Shown here piece by piece: positions 22,957 through 32,620 of a stretch of DNA of 64,000 bases. Numbering within the stretch: position 1 is the stretch's first letter; each line of letters begins with the position of its first letter. Source of the DNA: Mesobacterium_A sp034670065. Its GTDB lineage: Bacteria > Pseudomonadota > Alphaproteobacteria > Rhodobacterales > Rhodobacteraceae. The position numbers and the translations under genes were made by a program. The notes below the pieces were generated by a model. The model made no database searches. It was not told the DNA's origin and saw only the letters and a program-made list of their open reading frames with translations. The stretch spans positions 1 through 64,000 of the forward strand of contig JAXMOG010000008.1 in the NCBI GenBank assembly GCA_034670065.1, written 5' to 3'.

Positions 22957-24036
22957 CTACGTTTGCCGACTGGTCTGCCAATCCGCAAACTTGCGCGCAA
23001 CCGCATGCTCAACAAATCGCAAGGGCCGCTCCACATACGCCCATGTCAGGTAACCCAATCCAAGCGATACAAAAACGAACATGAACCGCAGACCATCAGC
23101 TTGAATAGGCGTTAACTCTACCGGCCGGAAGGGAAAGTAGGCCGAGATAATGAACAGCTGGTGGACGAGGTACAGCGAGAAAGAAATGTCGCCACACCAG
23201 ACCAGAAAGGAGCGATGCTGAAACCAGCCGTGTTGCTTTTCCAACTGCACGACAAGCATCAAGAGACCCAGACATCCAATGCCGCTTGATAGCAAAAAAT
23301 AATGATCGATCCCGGTGAATTCCATTTCATAGACTGTGTAACCAAGCCCCAAAACCATCACGAAAGCAGGCCAAATTGGCGCCAGCTTGAGTGACAGCCC
23401 AAGGCGCGCAGCGACCCCACATGAGAAATAAATCGCGAAACCTGCATTGTAGAACAGGCCCAAGCCGTAGCTATACCAAATCCAAAACCCCAACGGGATG
23501 AAAACCGCCATGGCCACTCGGGGACCCAGTATAAAATGCATTGCTCCAAAAATGGCGTAGAATGCGAGTTCGTACTCCAAGCTCCACCCTACTGACAAAT
23601 AGGGCCATGCATTTTGGGGTACGATGAACAGGCTCTTGAGCAAATAAAACGGGCCGGGTTCGTAGGCTGCCCCAGTTTCTGTTACCGGCGCCGAATACAT
23701 CGGCCCACCGAAAAGATACGCCAAATACACAGCCACCAAAGTGGCCAAAGCATAAAGTGGGAATACACGCAAATAACGGCGGAGATAGAATTCGCCCAGT
23801 GATCCTGCCAATGAAATCCTATCGGCGATAATGAAACCACTGATGGTAAAAAACAGCCGTACACCGATCCAGCCAAAGTCATCAACGATGGGCAGGTGCA
23901 GGAAGGTTGCATCGGGGATAGCGACTTTGGCGTGGTAAATGACAACCAAAAGCACCGCTATGCCACGCAGGGCCTGAACCGAATTCAATCGGCCAGACTC
24001 CTGTTTTTCCCATGGCCAAGCAAGCACTCCGGTCAT
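22957..24036 (-). CDS. Membrane acyltransferase (acyltransferase-3/OafA family)
   Basis: A 359-residue protein with about ten membrane helices. The family's N-terminal block is clear: LRGIAVLLVVIYHAKV (catalytic His in the first helix), then GVRLFFTISGFIIADR and the Arg-rich loop RRYLRVFPLYAL. Such enzymes add acetyl or other acyl groups to surface polysaccharides or lipids. It follows the glycosyltransferase gene by 6 bp, so the two are co-transcribed and probably make and decorate one exopolysaccharide or glycolipid. Confidence 0.9.
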   Translation of the reverse strand: MTGVLAWPWEKQESGRLNSVQALRGIAVLLVVIYHAKVAIPDATFLHLPIVDDFGWIGVRLFFTISGFIIADRISLAGSLGEFYLRRYLRVFPLYALATLVAVYLAYLFGGPMYSAPVTETGAAYEPGPFYLLKSLFIVPQNAWPYLSVGWSLEYELAFYAIFGAMHFILGPRVAMAVFIPLGFWIWYSYGLGLFYNAGFAIYFSCGVAARLGLSLKLAPIWPAFVMVLGLGYTVYEMEFTGIDHYFLLSSGIGCLGLLMLVVQLEKQHGWFQHRSFLVWCGDISFSLYLVHQLFIISAYFPFRPVELTPIQADGLRFMFVFVSLGLGYLTWAYVERPLRFVEHAVARKFADWQTSRQT

Positions 24037-24042
24037 GCGCGG

Positions 24043-25578
24043 CTACTCAACCAACGCGCGGGTTACGGGTGCGGCCAAACGCGTTTCATACCCAAAGAAC
24101 TGCAACAACATGACACCGTTCAAGCCGCATCCAACCGCCAAAAGCCCGTAAAAAACCGTTGGCAATATGTTTAGGGACAACATGCTCAAGACTGCCAGAA
24201 TGGCGCTGATCAGGCCCAAACCAAGCGTTCCATATACATATAGCGGCAGCTTCTTTCTGTCGGCTGCAGCATGTCCTGCAGACCCCGGAGTCGTGCCCGT
24301 TTTAGGTGTCACTTCCCAGACCTGCTCTTTGCCAAAGCCTTCCAGTGTGGCCTGGCAAAGCGGCCAAAGCATCCCAAGGCTGAACAACATATAGCTGAGC
24401 GGCAAGAATTTCAGCACTGGATGCACGTCCAAATCAACGCGCTTCTGCGGATCTTCGTCCAGCGTGCGCGTTTCGAGGTGTCGCAAGACCAAACCCGTGA
24501 TGAGCGACAGCGAATAAATCGCAATCGTCGGATAAACCACACCGAACTTCGCCGCCAACATGAAGCATGGCAAAACACCCAGAGTAGCGATGATCCCCAA
24601 AACCGGACCCCAAGTGAAGTGAATACGCACAAGCAGGTCAATGCGCTGCGGCCAAGGCAAAGAGCTGCGAATAATCGTTGAGGAATAGTGGCGCACAATC
24701 CGCATCCACCCGCGCCGCCAGCGCATCTGTTGACGCAAGAATGCGTTCACGTTGTCGGGAAGCTCGGACAGGATGCGATAGTGATCCAGGTAGACCATCC
24801 GCCAATCCTTGATCGCAGAGCGGATCGAAATCTCAACATCTTCAACTTCACTGATACAGTTCCATCCGTCGGCAGCATCAAGCGCTTCGCGCCGCCACAC
24901 GCCCGCCGTACCATGAAAGATCGGAACAAATCCCATTCGTTCGCGGGCCGTCTGTTCAAACATTTGGTGCGCGTCAAGCTTGTTGGCCTGAAGGCGGGTG
25001 AACAAGGATTGATTGTCATTGGTATAGGCCCAGCGGGCCTGAACAGCGCCAACCGACGGATCGTTGAAATAGTGGATCGTGCGCTGCAGATAATCAGTGG
25101 GAATCTGGAAGTCGGCGTCAAATACCGCCAAGAACTCTCCTGTTGCTGTCTCCATACCCAGTTTCAAAGCCCCGGCCTTGAAACCCTCGCGGTCCTCACG
25201 CCGGACGTATTGAAAATCGATCCCAGGATGCGAACTGCGAAGCTCTTCGATCACCCGCTTTGCCAGCTCGGTTGTTATCCCGTCGTCGCTATCATCGATA
25301 TATTGAATCTGTAGCTTGTCCGCCGGGTAATCCAACGCGGCGGCATAGCGCAAAACCTGATCAGCCATCGGGCCTTCATTGTAGACCGGAAGCTGAATGG
25401 TGACCGACGGCAAGTTTTCGGGTGCATACGAGGACTCCGGCGCCGGATCTTCCCCCCTCAACCGTCGGTAACTGATAACCAGAAACAGCTGGTAAAATGA
25501 CAACAGCAGGAGAAAGGTCATCGACAAAATGATCACCAAGTAGATCACTATCCCCAGCAGGTTTGTAGCCACGTCCAT
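24043..25578 (-). CDS. Membrane glycosyltransferase family 2 (cellulose-synthase-like)
   Basis: A 511-residue processive-type glycosyltransferase. One N-terminal helix (about 8-35), a cytoplasmic GT-A domain (50-290) and three or more C-terminal helices (about 310-500). Catalytic motifs in order: YIDDSDD, the metal-binding DxD in FDADFQIP, the general-base region SEVEDVE and QQMRWRRGW. This resembles bacterial/plant CslA (glucomannan-synthase-like) enzymes. First gene of a two-gene operon with the acyltransferase. The sugar and product are unknown. A distant relative lies at 46769-48316. Confidence 0.9.
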   Translation of the reverse strand: MDVATNLLGIVIYLVIILSMTFLLLLSFYQLFLVISYRRLRGEDPAPESSYAPENLPSVTIQLPVYNEGPMADQVLRYAAALDYPADKLQIQYIDDSDDGITTELAKRVIEELRSSHPGIDFQYVRREDREGFKAGALKLGMETATGEFLAVFDADFQIPTDYLQRTIHYFNDPSVGAVQARWAYTNDNQSLFTRLQANKLDAHQMFEQTARERMGFVPIFHGTAGVWRREALDAADGWNCISEVEDVEISIRSAIKDWRMVYLDHYRILSELPDNVNAFLRQQMRWRRGWMRIVRHYSSTIIRSSLPWPQRIDLLVRIHFTWGPVLGIIATLGVLPCFMLAAKFGVVYPTIAIYSLSLITGLVLRHLETRTLDEDPQKRVDLDVHPVLKFLPLSYMLFSLGMLWPLCQATLEGFGKEQVWEVTPKTGTTPGSAGHAAADRKKLPLYVYGTLGLGLISAILAVLSMLSLNILPTVFYGLLAVGCGLNGVMLLQFFGYETRLAAPVTRALVE

Positions 25579-26026
25579 GTATGGAACCTTTCAAATAAAT
25601 TTGGAAAAACTGTGCAATAGGCCACGGAACATAGAAAAAGCTCCGCAAACAGGCCTAAGTGGCGGAACAAATCATGTCCACAAAATGCGAATTTTGGGCC
25701 TCAGCGTCCGACTAATGCCACCCATAGCGCCCCAATCACTGGGGAAATCAGAGATTGTTGCAGCGATCGGCACAATAGGGTTGTCGGGTGTTCCACACAA
25801 ATTCGTAGGCGTTTGATCAAAACGATCCGCCCCTGCACAAAAAACAACCGTTCTGTCACCACCTTTTGGTAAGACATTTCCACACAACAGCACTGCAAGC
25901 GCATCGGCTGGATACCAACACAGGTCACTCTGAAACCGAAAAAGGTTTGGTTTCCATATAGATCGCAACCCCGTATCGTGTTGAAATGTTGCGCTAGAAG
26001 CCGCGGTCTACCAATGGAGCACCTGA
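25579..26026. other. 448-bp divergent intergenic region
   Basis: Lies between the divergently transcribed glycosyltransferase and thioesterase genes and must hold both promoters. Short frames here look non-coding. I found no convincing operator, RNA gene or repeat. Confidence 0.5.
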
Positions 26027-26464
26027 ATGAGCGATGACACCGAAAACACCTTGGCCTTAGGGCAACAACGGGGATCGCACGGTCGGCAACAACAAGAAGG
26101 TGTGCTGGTTATCCGCACCATAGCTATGCCAGCAGACACAAACCCGTCGGGCGATATTTTTGGTGGTTGGCTCATGTCTCAAATGGACCTTGCCGCTGGC
26201 AATATGGCCGGTCGCGTTGCGCAGGGGCGCGGGGCAACGGTGTCTGTGGAAGCGATGCAATTTCTACGTCCGGTCAAAGTTGGTGATGAGGTGACGCTGT
26301 ATGCGACCTTGCGCAACGTTGGACGCACATCCATGTGCATTCACATCGATGCCTGGGCACGACCAAGATACTCAGAAAAGGCAGAGAAGGTCACCGATGC
26401 CGATTTTGTTTTTGTTGCTTTGGATGAAAACGGCGCACCGCGTCCTGTCTTTGAAGACTCCTAA
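26027..26464 (+). CDS. Acyl-CoA thioesterase, YciA-type hotdog fold
   Basis: A 145-residue hotdog-fold thioesterase that hydrolyses acyl-CoA to free acid and CoA. The diagnostic block is PADTNPSGDIFGGWLMSQMD, containing the conserved Asn and Asp of the YciA family, followed by VSVEAMQFLRPVKVGDEV. Length is typical, and the polar first 20 residues are variable. It stands alone with its own upstream region. Housekeeping role in CoA recycling is likely. Confidence 0.9.
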   Translation: MSDDTENTLALGQQRGSHGRQQQEGVLVIRTIAMPADTNPSGDIFGGWLMSQMDLAAGNMAGRVAQGRGATVSVEAMQFLRPVKVGDEVTLYATLRNVGRTSMCIHIDAWARPRYSEKAEKVTDADFVFVALDENGAPRPVFEDS

Positions 26465-26623
26465 CACCCTACCGCGCGGCTCTTTCTGTCGAGGGCTTTG
26501 ACCTAGAAAAACGCTTTTCGCCCGGACACGTCGCCAAAGGTGGTCGTGCCAATGGACGTTTTCGTGCATTGCCCCAAAAGATGCGCGAATTCACCCCTGA
26601 GTTGTGTTTCGAAGGGGTTTTTA

Positions 26624-26947
26624 GTGAAAGTCGCGCTAATTTTCTTGTTGTCGGTTGGAACACTGCTTTTGACCCTCCCTTCTCCATCAAACGCCGCCCC
26701 TTCCGGAAAGCAAGTGTGCAAAAAAATGATCGCCGAGGGACGTGCAAATGTTTGGAGTTTGAGCGAATGTCAGTGCCAATACCGTGTTGCGGATGTGGTT
26801 CTGGATGAAGACATCAAAACCTTGCTTTTCGATTCCTGGTACAATGGGACAAACAACATGAAGGCCGTCAAGAAACTGCCGAACCAGCGCCGCGTTCTGA
26901 AGCAACTCAAGACCTTTCGTCGTTCTGGCGCAGCGAATTGTGAGTAG
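26624..26947 (+). CDS. Small exported cysteine-containing protein, function unknown
   Basis: A 107-residue protein starting with GTG at 26624, supported by GAAGGGG six bases upstream and by the signal peptide it creates (KVALIFLLSVGTLLLTL, cleavage near SNA/APS at 24). An upstream ATG in the same frame would put an unlikely 28-residue tail before the signal. The mature protein has four Cys (32, 49, 51, 106), allowing two disulfides, and a basic C-terminal half. No family recognised. Confidence 0.7.
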   Translation: MKVALIFLLSVGTLLLTLPSPSNAAPSGKQVCKKMIAEGRANVWSLSECQCQYRVADVVLDEDIKTLLFDSWYNGTNNMKAVKKLPNQRRVLKQLKTFRRSGAANCE

Positions 26948-27109
26948 GTCCCGAGGCCAATTGGTTTTCCCTTAACACGGCCCCTCTTCTGCATCTGTAA
27001 AGCGATCAATTGTTCACCCAAGGCATGCCAAGCATCGCTTGAACAACATCGCGTTGCCACAGCCCATCCGGCGGGATAGCGTCCTCAGCAATCAACCGCA
27101 GGAGATTTC

Positions 27110-28264
27110 ATGACTGCCGTCCCTCACCTTTTCCAGCCGCTTGCGTTGCGAAACCTTTCGATCCGCAATCGTGTCGTGATCTCTCCCATGTGCCAATATT
27201 CCGCGCATGACGGCCACATGGATGATTGGCATCTGGTGCAACTGGGGCGCTTCGCGATTGGCGGGGCTGGCATCGTCTTTACAGAAGCGACTGCGGTGCA
27301 AAAACGGGGCCGAATTACCCATGGATGCCCCGGTCTATGGTCGGACAGTCAGATTCCCGGCCATGCGCGCGTTGCGCAATTCGCGTTGCGCAACGGTGTC
27401 GTTCCGGCAATTCAACTGGGCCATGCCGGTCGCAAAGGTGGCATGCAAAGGCCCTGGTTCGGCAATGGCCCGCTGAATGAAGCGGACATTGCACGTGGCG
27501 ACATGCCCTGGACACCGGTCGGCCCGTCGGCCGAACCTGTCGCGGAAGGCTGGCCTGTCCCACATGCGCTGTCCGAGACGGAAATCCACGATCTGATCGA
27601 AGACTACGCGTCTGCCGCTCGTCGTGCACTGTCTGCCGGATATAAAATTGCAGAAATCCATGGGGCGCATGGGTATTTGGTACACAGCTTTTTGTCGCCT
27701 ATATCGAACAAACGAACTGACAAATATGGTGGTGATCGGTCAGGGCGAATGCGCCTGGCCCTGGACATCGCCGAAGCCGTGCGGGCCGTCTGGCCCGATG
27801 ATTTGCCACTGTTTTTCAGAACCTCCGCTGTCGACGGCACGCCAGAGGGCTGGTCACTGGATGATACGGTTGCGTTGGCGGGAGAGCTGAAAGGTATTGG
27901 CGTCGACGTTATGGATTGTTCGTCCAGCGGTATCGCAGGCGCGGCGACAACAAGCGGTGGCATGAAACGCCAGCCAGGCTTTCAGGTTGGCTATGCCGAA
28001 CGCGTTCGCAAAGAAGTTAACATGGCGACCATGGCCGTGGGGCTGATCACCCATCCGCAGCAAGCCGAAGAAATTTTGGCACAAGGGCGCGCGGATCTGA
28101 TTGCCATCGCGCGAGAGGCTCTTGTTGATCCAATGTGGGCACTTCATGCAGCCCAAACGCTTGGTCACGACACCCAATTTGAAACATGGCCCCAACAATC
28201 CGGCTGGTGGCTGGCGGGTCGTAGCAAAACCGCTGACTTATATGTGCCAGATCATGACGCATGA
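27110..28264 (+). CDS. NADH:flavin oxidoreductase, old yellow enzyme family (YqjM-like)
   Basis: A 384-residue FMN TIM-barrel ene-reductase. VISPMCQYSAHDG carries the Cys that tunes FMN in YqjM-class enzymes. The substrate-binding pair appears as EIHGAHGYL (canonical HxxN/H type with the second His), and GLITHPQQAEEIL with ADLIAIAREAL forms the phosphate-binding C-terminal part. Reduces activated C=C bonds with NAD(P)H; physiological substrate unknown. Monocistronic, convergent with the betaine transporter operon. Confidence 0.92.
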   Translation: MTAVPHLFQPLALRNLSIRNRVVISPMCQYSAHDGHMDDWHLVQLGRFAIGGAGIVFTEATAVQKRGRITHGCPGLWSDSQIPGHARVAQFALRNGVVPAIQLGHAGRKGGMQRPWFGNGPLNEADIARGDMPWTPVGPSAEPVAEGWPVPHALSETEIHDLIEDYASAARRALSAGYKIAEIHGAHGYLVHSFLSPISNKRTDKYGGDRSGRMRLALDIAEAVRAVWPDDLPLFFRTSAVDGTPEGWSLDDTVALAGELKGIGVDVMDCSSSGIAGAATTSGGMKRQPGFQVGYAERVRKEVNMATMAVGLITHPQQAEEILAQGRADLIAIAREALVDPMWALHAAQTLGHDTQFETWPQQSGWWLAGRSKTADLYVPDHDA

Positions 28265-28337
28265 ATAACACCGCATGCCAAAGCGTGCTTCCGTCCCGCG
28301 CTCATATTGCGCACTGGTTTTGAAGACGAAGTTAAGT

Positions 28338-29372
28338 TCAGACCGAAGAGCGTTTCTCAGGAACCAGTGCGCGCAGCAAATCGCGCATGTCCAACTGACC
28401 AACCGTCTCCCCTTCGTGCATCACGGAGTAGACCCCCCTCGACTCCCCACCCGTTTGTGCAATCACTTGTTCAAGCGTCGCTTCACGATCTATGGCACCG
28501 ACCACCGTCACATCGGAATTGAAGGGCTGCATGATCGAGCGCACACGAAGAACCCGAGCACGGTTGATGTCTGAAATGAAATCAACAATGTAATCGTCTT
28601 CAGGGTTCAACAGGATATTCTGCGGCTCCCCTTGTTGCACCACGACGCCGTCTTTCAAGATCACAAGGTGATCTGCAAGTTTCAGCGCTTCATCCAAGTC
28701 ATGGCTAATGAAAACGATCGTTTTGTTCAGTTCGACCTGCAGTTCCAGAAGCAGGTTTTGCATATCTGTTCGGATTAACGGGTCCAGAGCAGAGAACGCC
28801 TCGTCCATCAACATTGTCGGCGCATCAGAGGTCAGCGCACGGGCAATCCCAACGCGTTGCTTCATCCCTCCTGACAGGTGGTGCGGGTAGCTTTCTTCAT
28901 AGCCGCCCAAACCAACCCGTTCGAGCCAGTTGCGCGCATTTTTGTCATAACTTGAAAACGGTTCACCGCGCACAATTGGAGCTGTTGCGGTGTTTTGCAA
29001 AACGGTGCGATGCGGCAGCAGTGCAAAATGCTGGAACACCATCGACATTTGACGGCGACGCATTTCGCGCAGCCGCTCTTCGTCATAGTCCAGAACGTTT
29101 TCGCCCTGCACCAACACCTCGCCCTCTGTCGGGTCGATCAATCGGTTAACGTGACGAATGAGCGTTGATTTGCCAGAGCCAGACAGCCCCATAATCACGG
29201 TAATCTCACCTTCGCGCATATCCACATTGATATCGCACAAACCCAGCACATGGCCGTTCTCTGCGTGCAGTTCTTCCTTGCCCATTCCCTGATGGACAAG
29301 GGCCATGGCCTCTTTCGGATTTTCGCCAAAAACTTTGTAGAGATGGCGGATCGAAATCATTGCTTCACCCAT
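28338..29372 (-). CDS. proV: Glycine betaine/proline-type ABC transporter ATPase (ProV/OpuAA family)
   Basis: A 344-residue ATPase. The family-specific N-terminus (ISIRHLYKVFGENPKEA), Walker A GLSGSGKST, Q-loop VFQHFALLPHRTV, signature LSGGMKQRVGIARAL and Walker B MLMDEAFSALD are present. About 80 C-terminal residues after position 265 form a CBS-like regulatory part, shorter than in E. coli ProV. The ATG at 29372 lies five bases after the permease stop codon with GAGG just upstream and is preferred over a start overlapping the permease gene. Last gene of proX-proW-proV. Confidence 0.9.
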   Translation of the reverse strand: MGEAMISIRHLYKVFGENPKEAMALVHQGMGKEELHAENGHVLGLCDINVDMREGEITVIMGLSGSGKSTLIRHVNRLIDPTEGEVLVQGENVLDYDEERLREMRRRQMSMVFQHFALLPHRTVLQNTATAPIVRGEPFSSYDKNARNWLERVGLGGYEESYPHHLSGGMKQRVGIARALTSDAPTMLMDEAFSALDPLIRTDMQNLLLELQVELNKTIVFISHDLDEALKLADHLVILKDGVVVQQGEPQNILLNPEDDYIVDFISDINRARVLRVRSIMQPFNSDVTVVGAIDREATLEQVIAQTGGESRGVYSVMHEGETVGQLDMRDLLRALVPEKRSSV

Positions 29373-29379
29373 GGCGACC

Positions 29380-30411
29380 TCAACGAGTTTGGGCGGCATT
29401 TACGCGCGCCAGTGCGGATTTGGTAACCCGATCAAGGATGACGGCCAGGATCACGATACCAAGCCCCGCAACCAATCCGACGCCCAATTCAAGGCTGCGA
29501 ATGCCGCGCAGAACCAGAACGCCCAAACCCGGCGCAGAGACCAGGGACGCAATCACAACCATTGCAAGGCTCATCATGATCGTCTGGTTCACCCCCGCCA
29601 TAATGTTGGGTAGTGCCAATGGAATTTGAACTTTCAAAAGCTTTTGTCGAGGCGTCATGCCAAAGGCCTGCGCCGCTTCCAGAACATCCTTATCTACCAG
29701 GCGAATGCCCAAATCGGTCAAACGGATCACGGGTACAATCGCGTACATGATGATCGCGATACCGTAGAGTTTGGACTCCGTAACGCTGAACAAGAAAATC
29801 AACGGAATGAGATAAACAAAGGTTGGCAGGGTCTGAAGCATATCCAAAACCGGCAGAGAGATGCGCTGCAACCGATCTGATCGAGACATGGCAATGCCTA
29901 TGGGCACGCCCAACGCCACACATATTGCTGCGCAGACAAAGATGATCGAGAGGGTTTGAATGGCGTATTCGTAGTGATCGATGAACGCCAAGCCGCAGAT
30001 AGATGCGGCAACCGCAGCAACCAAGCCCCAAGAGCGTGCCACCCAATATGTCAACGCCAACAACAATGGAATAATGATCCACCAAGGCGTGGATTCCGCG
30101 ATGAACAGGGCCCCGTCCAGCAGCCAGCTTAGCGGCTCTGTAATTGGGTCCAACACAAACCGCAGCGTGTCCTTAATGGCCAAAAACCCATTTTCCAAAC
30201 CACGTGTCAGATCACGCGTTTCCGGCACTTGTCCGCAGGACTCGTTCAACGCATCAAGAGATGGAAAAGGGAAATCCCAGGCAGAGACGGTAACCTCTTC
30301 TCCTTTGGTTTGCGCCAAAAGATCGGCCATGGAAGTGGTTTTTGCTTGGCCTGCTTGATCACACCAATCGCGTAATCCCGTGCTATCAAACAGAAAATCG
30401 TAACTCGCCAT
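29380..30411 (-). CDS. proW: Glycine betaine/proline-type ABC transporter permease (ProW family)
   Basis: A 343-residue permease. A hydrophilic N-terminal region of about 100 residues precedes seven or so helices (about 110-330). The EAA loop (EAAQAFGMTPRQKLLKVQIP) that contacts the ATPase and PTFVYLIPLIFLF are typical of the OpuAB/ProW group. The long N-terminal tail is as in enterobacterial ProW. It is separated from proX by 78 bp that contain a terminator-like hairpin. Confidence 0.9.
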   Translation of the reverse strand: MASYDFLFDSTGLRDWCDQAGQAKTTSMADLLAQTKGEEVTVSAWDFPFPSLDALNESCGQVPETRDLTRGLENGFLAIKDTLRFVLDPITEPLSWLLDGALFIAESTPWWIIIPLLLALTYWVARSWGLVAAVAASICGLAFIDHYEYAIQTLSIIFVCAAICVALGVPIGIAMSRSDRLQRISLPVLDMLQTLPTFVYLIPLIFLFSVTESKLYGIAIIMYAIVPVIRLTDLGIRLVDKDVLEAAQAFGMTPRQKLLKVQIPLALPNIMAGVNQTIMMSLAMVVIASLVSAPGLGVLVLRGIRSLELGVGLVAGLGIVILAVILDRVTKSALARVNAAQTR

Positions 30412-30444
30412 GACTTCCCCCTTTGGTACTTCGTTCCCGCAAAA

Positions 30445-30476
30445 AAATAGGCCGCCTTCGTTGGGGCGGCCTATTT
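30445..30476 (-). terminator. Intrinsic terminator/attenuator between proX and proW
   Basis: Read on the minus strand, AAATAGGCCGCC and GGCGGCCTATTT form a perfect 12-bp stem around an 8-base loop, followed by a run of T (TTTTTTT including the stem end). This is a textbook rho-independent terminator placed just after proX. Partial read-through would make more binding protein than membrane subunits. Confidence 0.85.
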
Positions 30477-30489
30477 GTATTTAGATGGC

Positions 30490-31458
30490 CTACTTTAGGA
30501 TGTTTGCCAGCTTGTCGCGAGCAGCATCATTTAGCCACGCGCCCCAAGTTTCTTTATTGTTTAACAGGAAGTTAACTGCTGCTTCCTCTGCGGATGCGCT
30601 GTTCTCATCCTGCCAAGCCAAGATAGCCGACATCTCTTCCACACCAAATGTCATATTCGACAAGAAGGCGGCCAATTCAGGTTTGCTGCTCTCAAACTCA
30701 GCAGAGACAACCGTCCAAACCGGCGATGGTGGGAAATCAGAGATTTCTGGCGTTTCGCGATCCTTTTCTTGGTTGCGGGCATGAATTTCAGGATCAACCG
30801 GACCCAGTTCAACCTTGGTCATTTCGTATTTGCCCAGAACCTTGGTCGGCGACCAATAGTACCCGAACCACGGCTCACCATCTTCGAACGCAGAAGCAAT
30901 CGACGTTGCAAGCGTTTCACCGGACCCATGATTGAAAATCTCGATTCCGCTGGCTTCAACATTCAGCGCACGCGCCAAGTTGTCATTCAAGATGCGGCAA
31001 CCCCAACCTTCGGGGCAGTTGTTGAACCGGTTGCCCACCAACTCTGGGTTCGCCAGAACACCTTGAATAGTCTTTAGTTCAGGATGCTTCTCAACAAGAG
31101 AGGTTGGCAGCCACCAGCCTTCAACACCGCCCGGATCCAACACAGGTGCCAGTTCCTTAACACGACCTTCTTCGCGAAGCTTGATATAGGCTGGTCCACC
31201 GCCGTTGGTCCACATTTCGGTAACGATGTCCGGCTCACCATTCTCTGACAAAGATGTCACGGCAGGGACGGTGCTGGATGGAACGGTTTGCACTTCGCAA
31301 CCATAGCCCTGCTCAAGCACAAACTTGGCGACGTGAGTCACAACCGCAGAAGACGCCCAGTTCATTTCGGTAATCGAAACTTCGCCACATTCCTCGGCGC
31401 TTACTGCGCCCGGCGCAACGGCCGCCGCAAGCAACGCACCGATGATCAAATTCCGCAT
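30490..31458 (-). CDS. proX: Glycine betaine/choline-type substrate-binding protein (ProX/OpuAC family)
   Basis: A 322-residue periplasmic binding protein with a signal peptide (RNLIIGALLAAAVAPGAV, cleavage SA/EEC near 21). ITEMNWASSAVVTHV and DIVTEMWTNGGG supply Trp residues of the kind that form the aromatic cage for quaternary ammonium ligands in the OpuAC family; EGWGC and PWFGYYWSPT add further aromatics. So betaine, choline, carnitine or a DMSP-like ligand is likely. The ATG at 31458 has TTGGAGGT upstream. First gene of the operon, divergent from a MarR regulator. Confidence 0.9.
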   Translation of the reverse strand: MRNLIIGALLAAAVAPGAVSAEECGEVSITEMNWASSAVVTHVAKFVLEQGYGCEVQTVPSSTVPAVTSLSENGEPDIVTEMWTNGGGPAYIKLREEGRVKELAPVLDPGGVEGWWLPTSLVEKHPELKTIQGVLANPELVGNRFNNCPEGWGCRILNDNLARALNVEASGIEIFNHGSGETLATSIASAFEDGEPWFGYYWSPTKVLGKYEMTKVELGPVDPEIHARNQEKDRETPEISDFPPSPVWTVVSAEFESSKPELAAFLSNMTFGVEEMSAILAWQDENSASAEEAAVNFLLNNKETWGAWLNDAARDKLANILK

Positions 31459-31668
31459 AGTCCTAACCTCCAAGTAAATTTCCTACTGGTACCACCAATA
31501 CTTAGCCATGCTAATATGAAATTTTTGCAATATATTCAAGCAAGCATCATAAAATCTATCATTTTCAATTGGTTGACGTTGGGGAAGCCTATTGAAAAGA
31601 ACCAATATTATTAGCTACACTATGCAAATATTTGAGCGACCTAAATTCCTTTAGAGGTTAGAGATTTC

Positions 31669-32166
31669 ATGCACCGGACAAATTCGACACTGACCGCATT
31701 AAGACGGATTTTACGCGCAACTGACTTGCACAGTCGCGAAGTCGCCAGCTCCGTTGGTTTAACCACAGTGCAATTGCGGTTGCTCAAAATTGTTCAAGAG
31801 TCCCAAAGCGCCAACGCAAAAACGCTGGCTTTGCAACTGCACGTGTCTCAAGCAACAATCACCGTTCTGCTGGACAAGCTTGAAGCGAAAAAAATGATAG
31901 AGCGTCGCGTCTCTGAAACCGACCGTCGACAGAAGCTCATCCACATAACCGGCTTGGGCCGGGACGCGCTGGAAGCGGCCCCAGACCCAATGCAACGCGC
32001 ATTCGTACGTCGGTACGAAAAGCTGGAAGCATGGGAGCAAGCAATGCTGATGGCCGCCGCCGAACGGATAGCCTACCTTTTGGATGCAGATGGTCTTGAT
32101 GCATCCCCGGTTTTGGCTGCTGGGGATATTACCGGTGCCGCTGATCTCCCAACGCAAGAACCGTGA
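31669..32166 (+). CDS. MarR-family transcriptional regulator
   Basis: A 165-residue winged-helix regulator: the recognition helix and wing are clear in LALQLHVSQATITVLLDKLE and RRVSETDRRQKLIHIT. About 30 residues follow the core. It is divergent from proX with a 210-bp gap, so it probably controls the betaine-type importer. A perfect 10-bp palindrome CAAATATTTG at 31625-31634 lies 35 bp before its start and could be part of its operator. Effector unknown. Confidence 0.88.
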   Translation: MHRTNSTLTALRRILRATDLHSREVASSVGLTTVQLRLLKIVQESQSANAKTLALQLHVSQATITVLLDKLEAKKMIERRVSETDRRQKLIHITGLGRDALEAAPDPMQRAFVRRYEKLEAWEQAMLMAAAERIAYLLDADGLDASPVLAAGDITGAADLPTQEP

Positions 32167-32203
32167 AATCGTTCTCAACAGTCAATTTGAGTTGCAACAC
32201 CTT

Positions 32204-32563
32204 TCAACGCACACCATTCACGCTCAGAAAGATCGAGTAGAGCGATGTCGTTCCGCAGATAAACAAGCGATTTAGCTTTGGGCCACCAAAACAGACGTTC
32301 GCAACAATTTCCGGGATTTTGATTTTGCAAATCAACTGGCCCTCAGGTTTCATACAATGAACACCGTCCTGCGCGGAACTCCAGATGCGACCATCACGGT
32401 CCAATCGGAAGCCATCGAACAGACCATTGGTGCAGTCCACAATTACTTCGCCACCTGAAAGCATGCCGCCTGCACCAACACTGTGGCGGCGAATATGTGT
32501 CGGCCCGTCCGGCTGATACGTTAAACCCGAGTCAGCGATGGTGAATGCAAGCTTAAAGGCGAA
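32204..32563 (-). pseudogene. Remnant of an SMP-30/gluconolactonase-family gene
   Basis: The minus strand encodes only the last about 120 residues of an SMP-30/Gluconolactonase/LRE beta-propeller: DGPTHIRRH, then NGLFDGFRLDRDGRIW, DGVHCMKPEG, ANVCFGGPKLNRLFICG. The frame is closed by a stop at about 32564 and the N-terminal two thirds are not found upstream, where unrelated genes begin. It therefore lacks most of the propeller and the metal-binding Glu region. The full gene would hydrolyse a sugar lactone. Confidence 0.75.
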
Positions 32564-32620
32564 CTAAAGACGGCACCGAATGGTCTTAGCTACATTGCCC
32601 TGTTGAAACGATCTTTCTTG

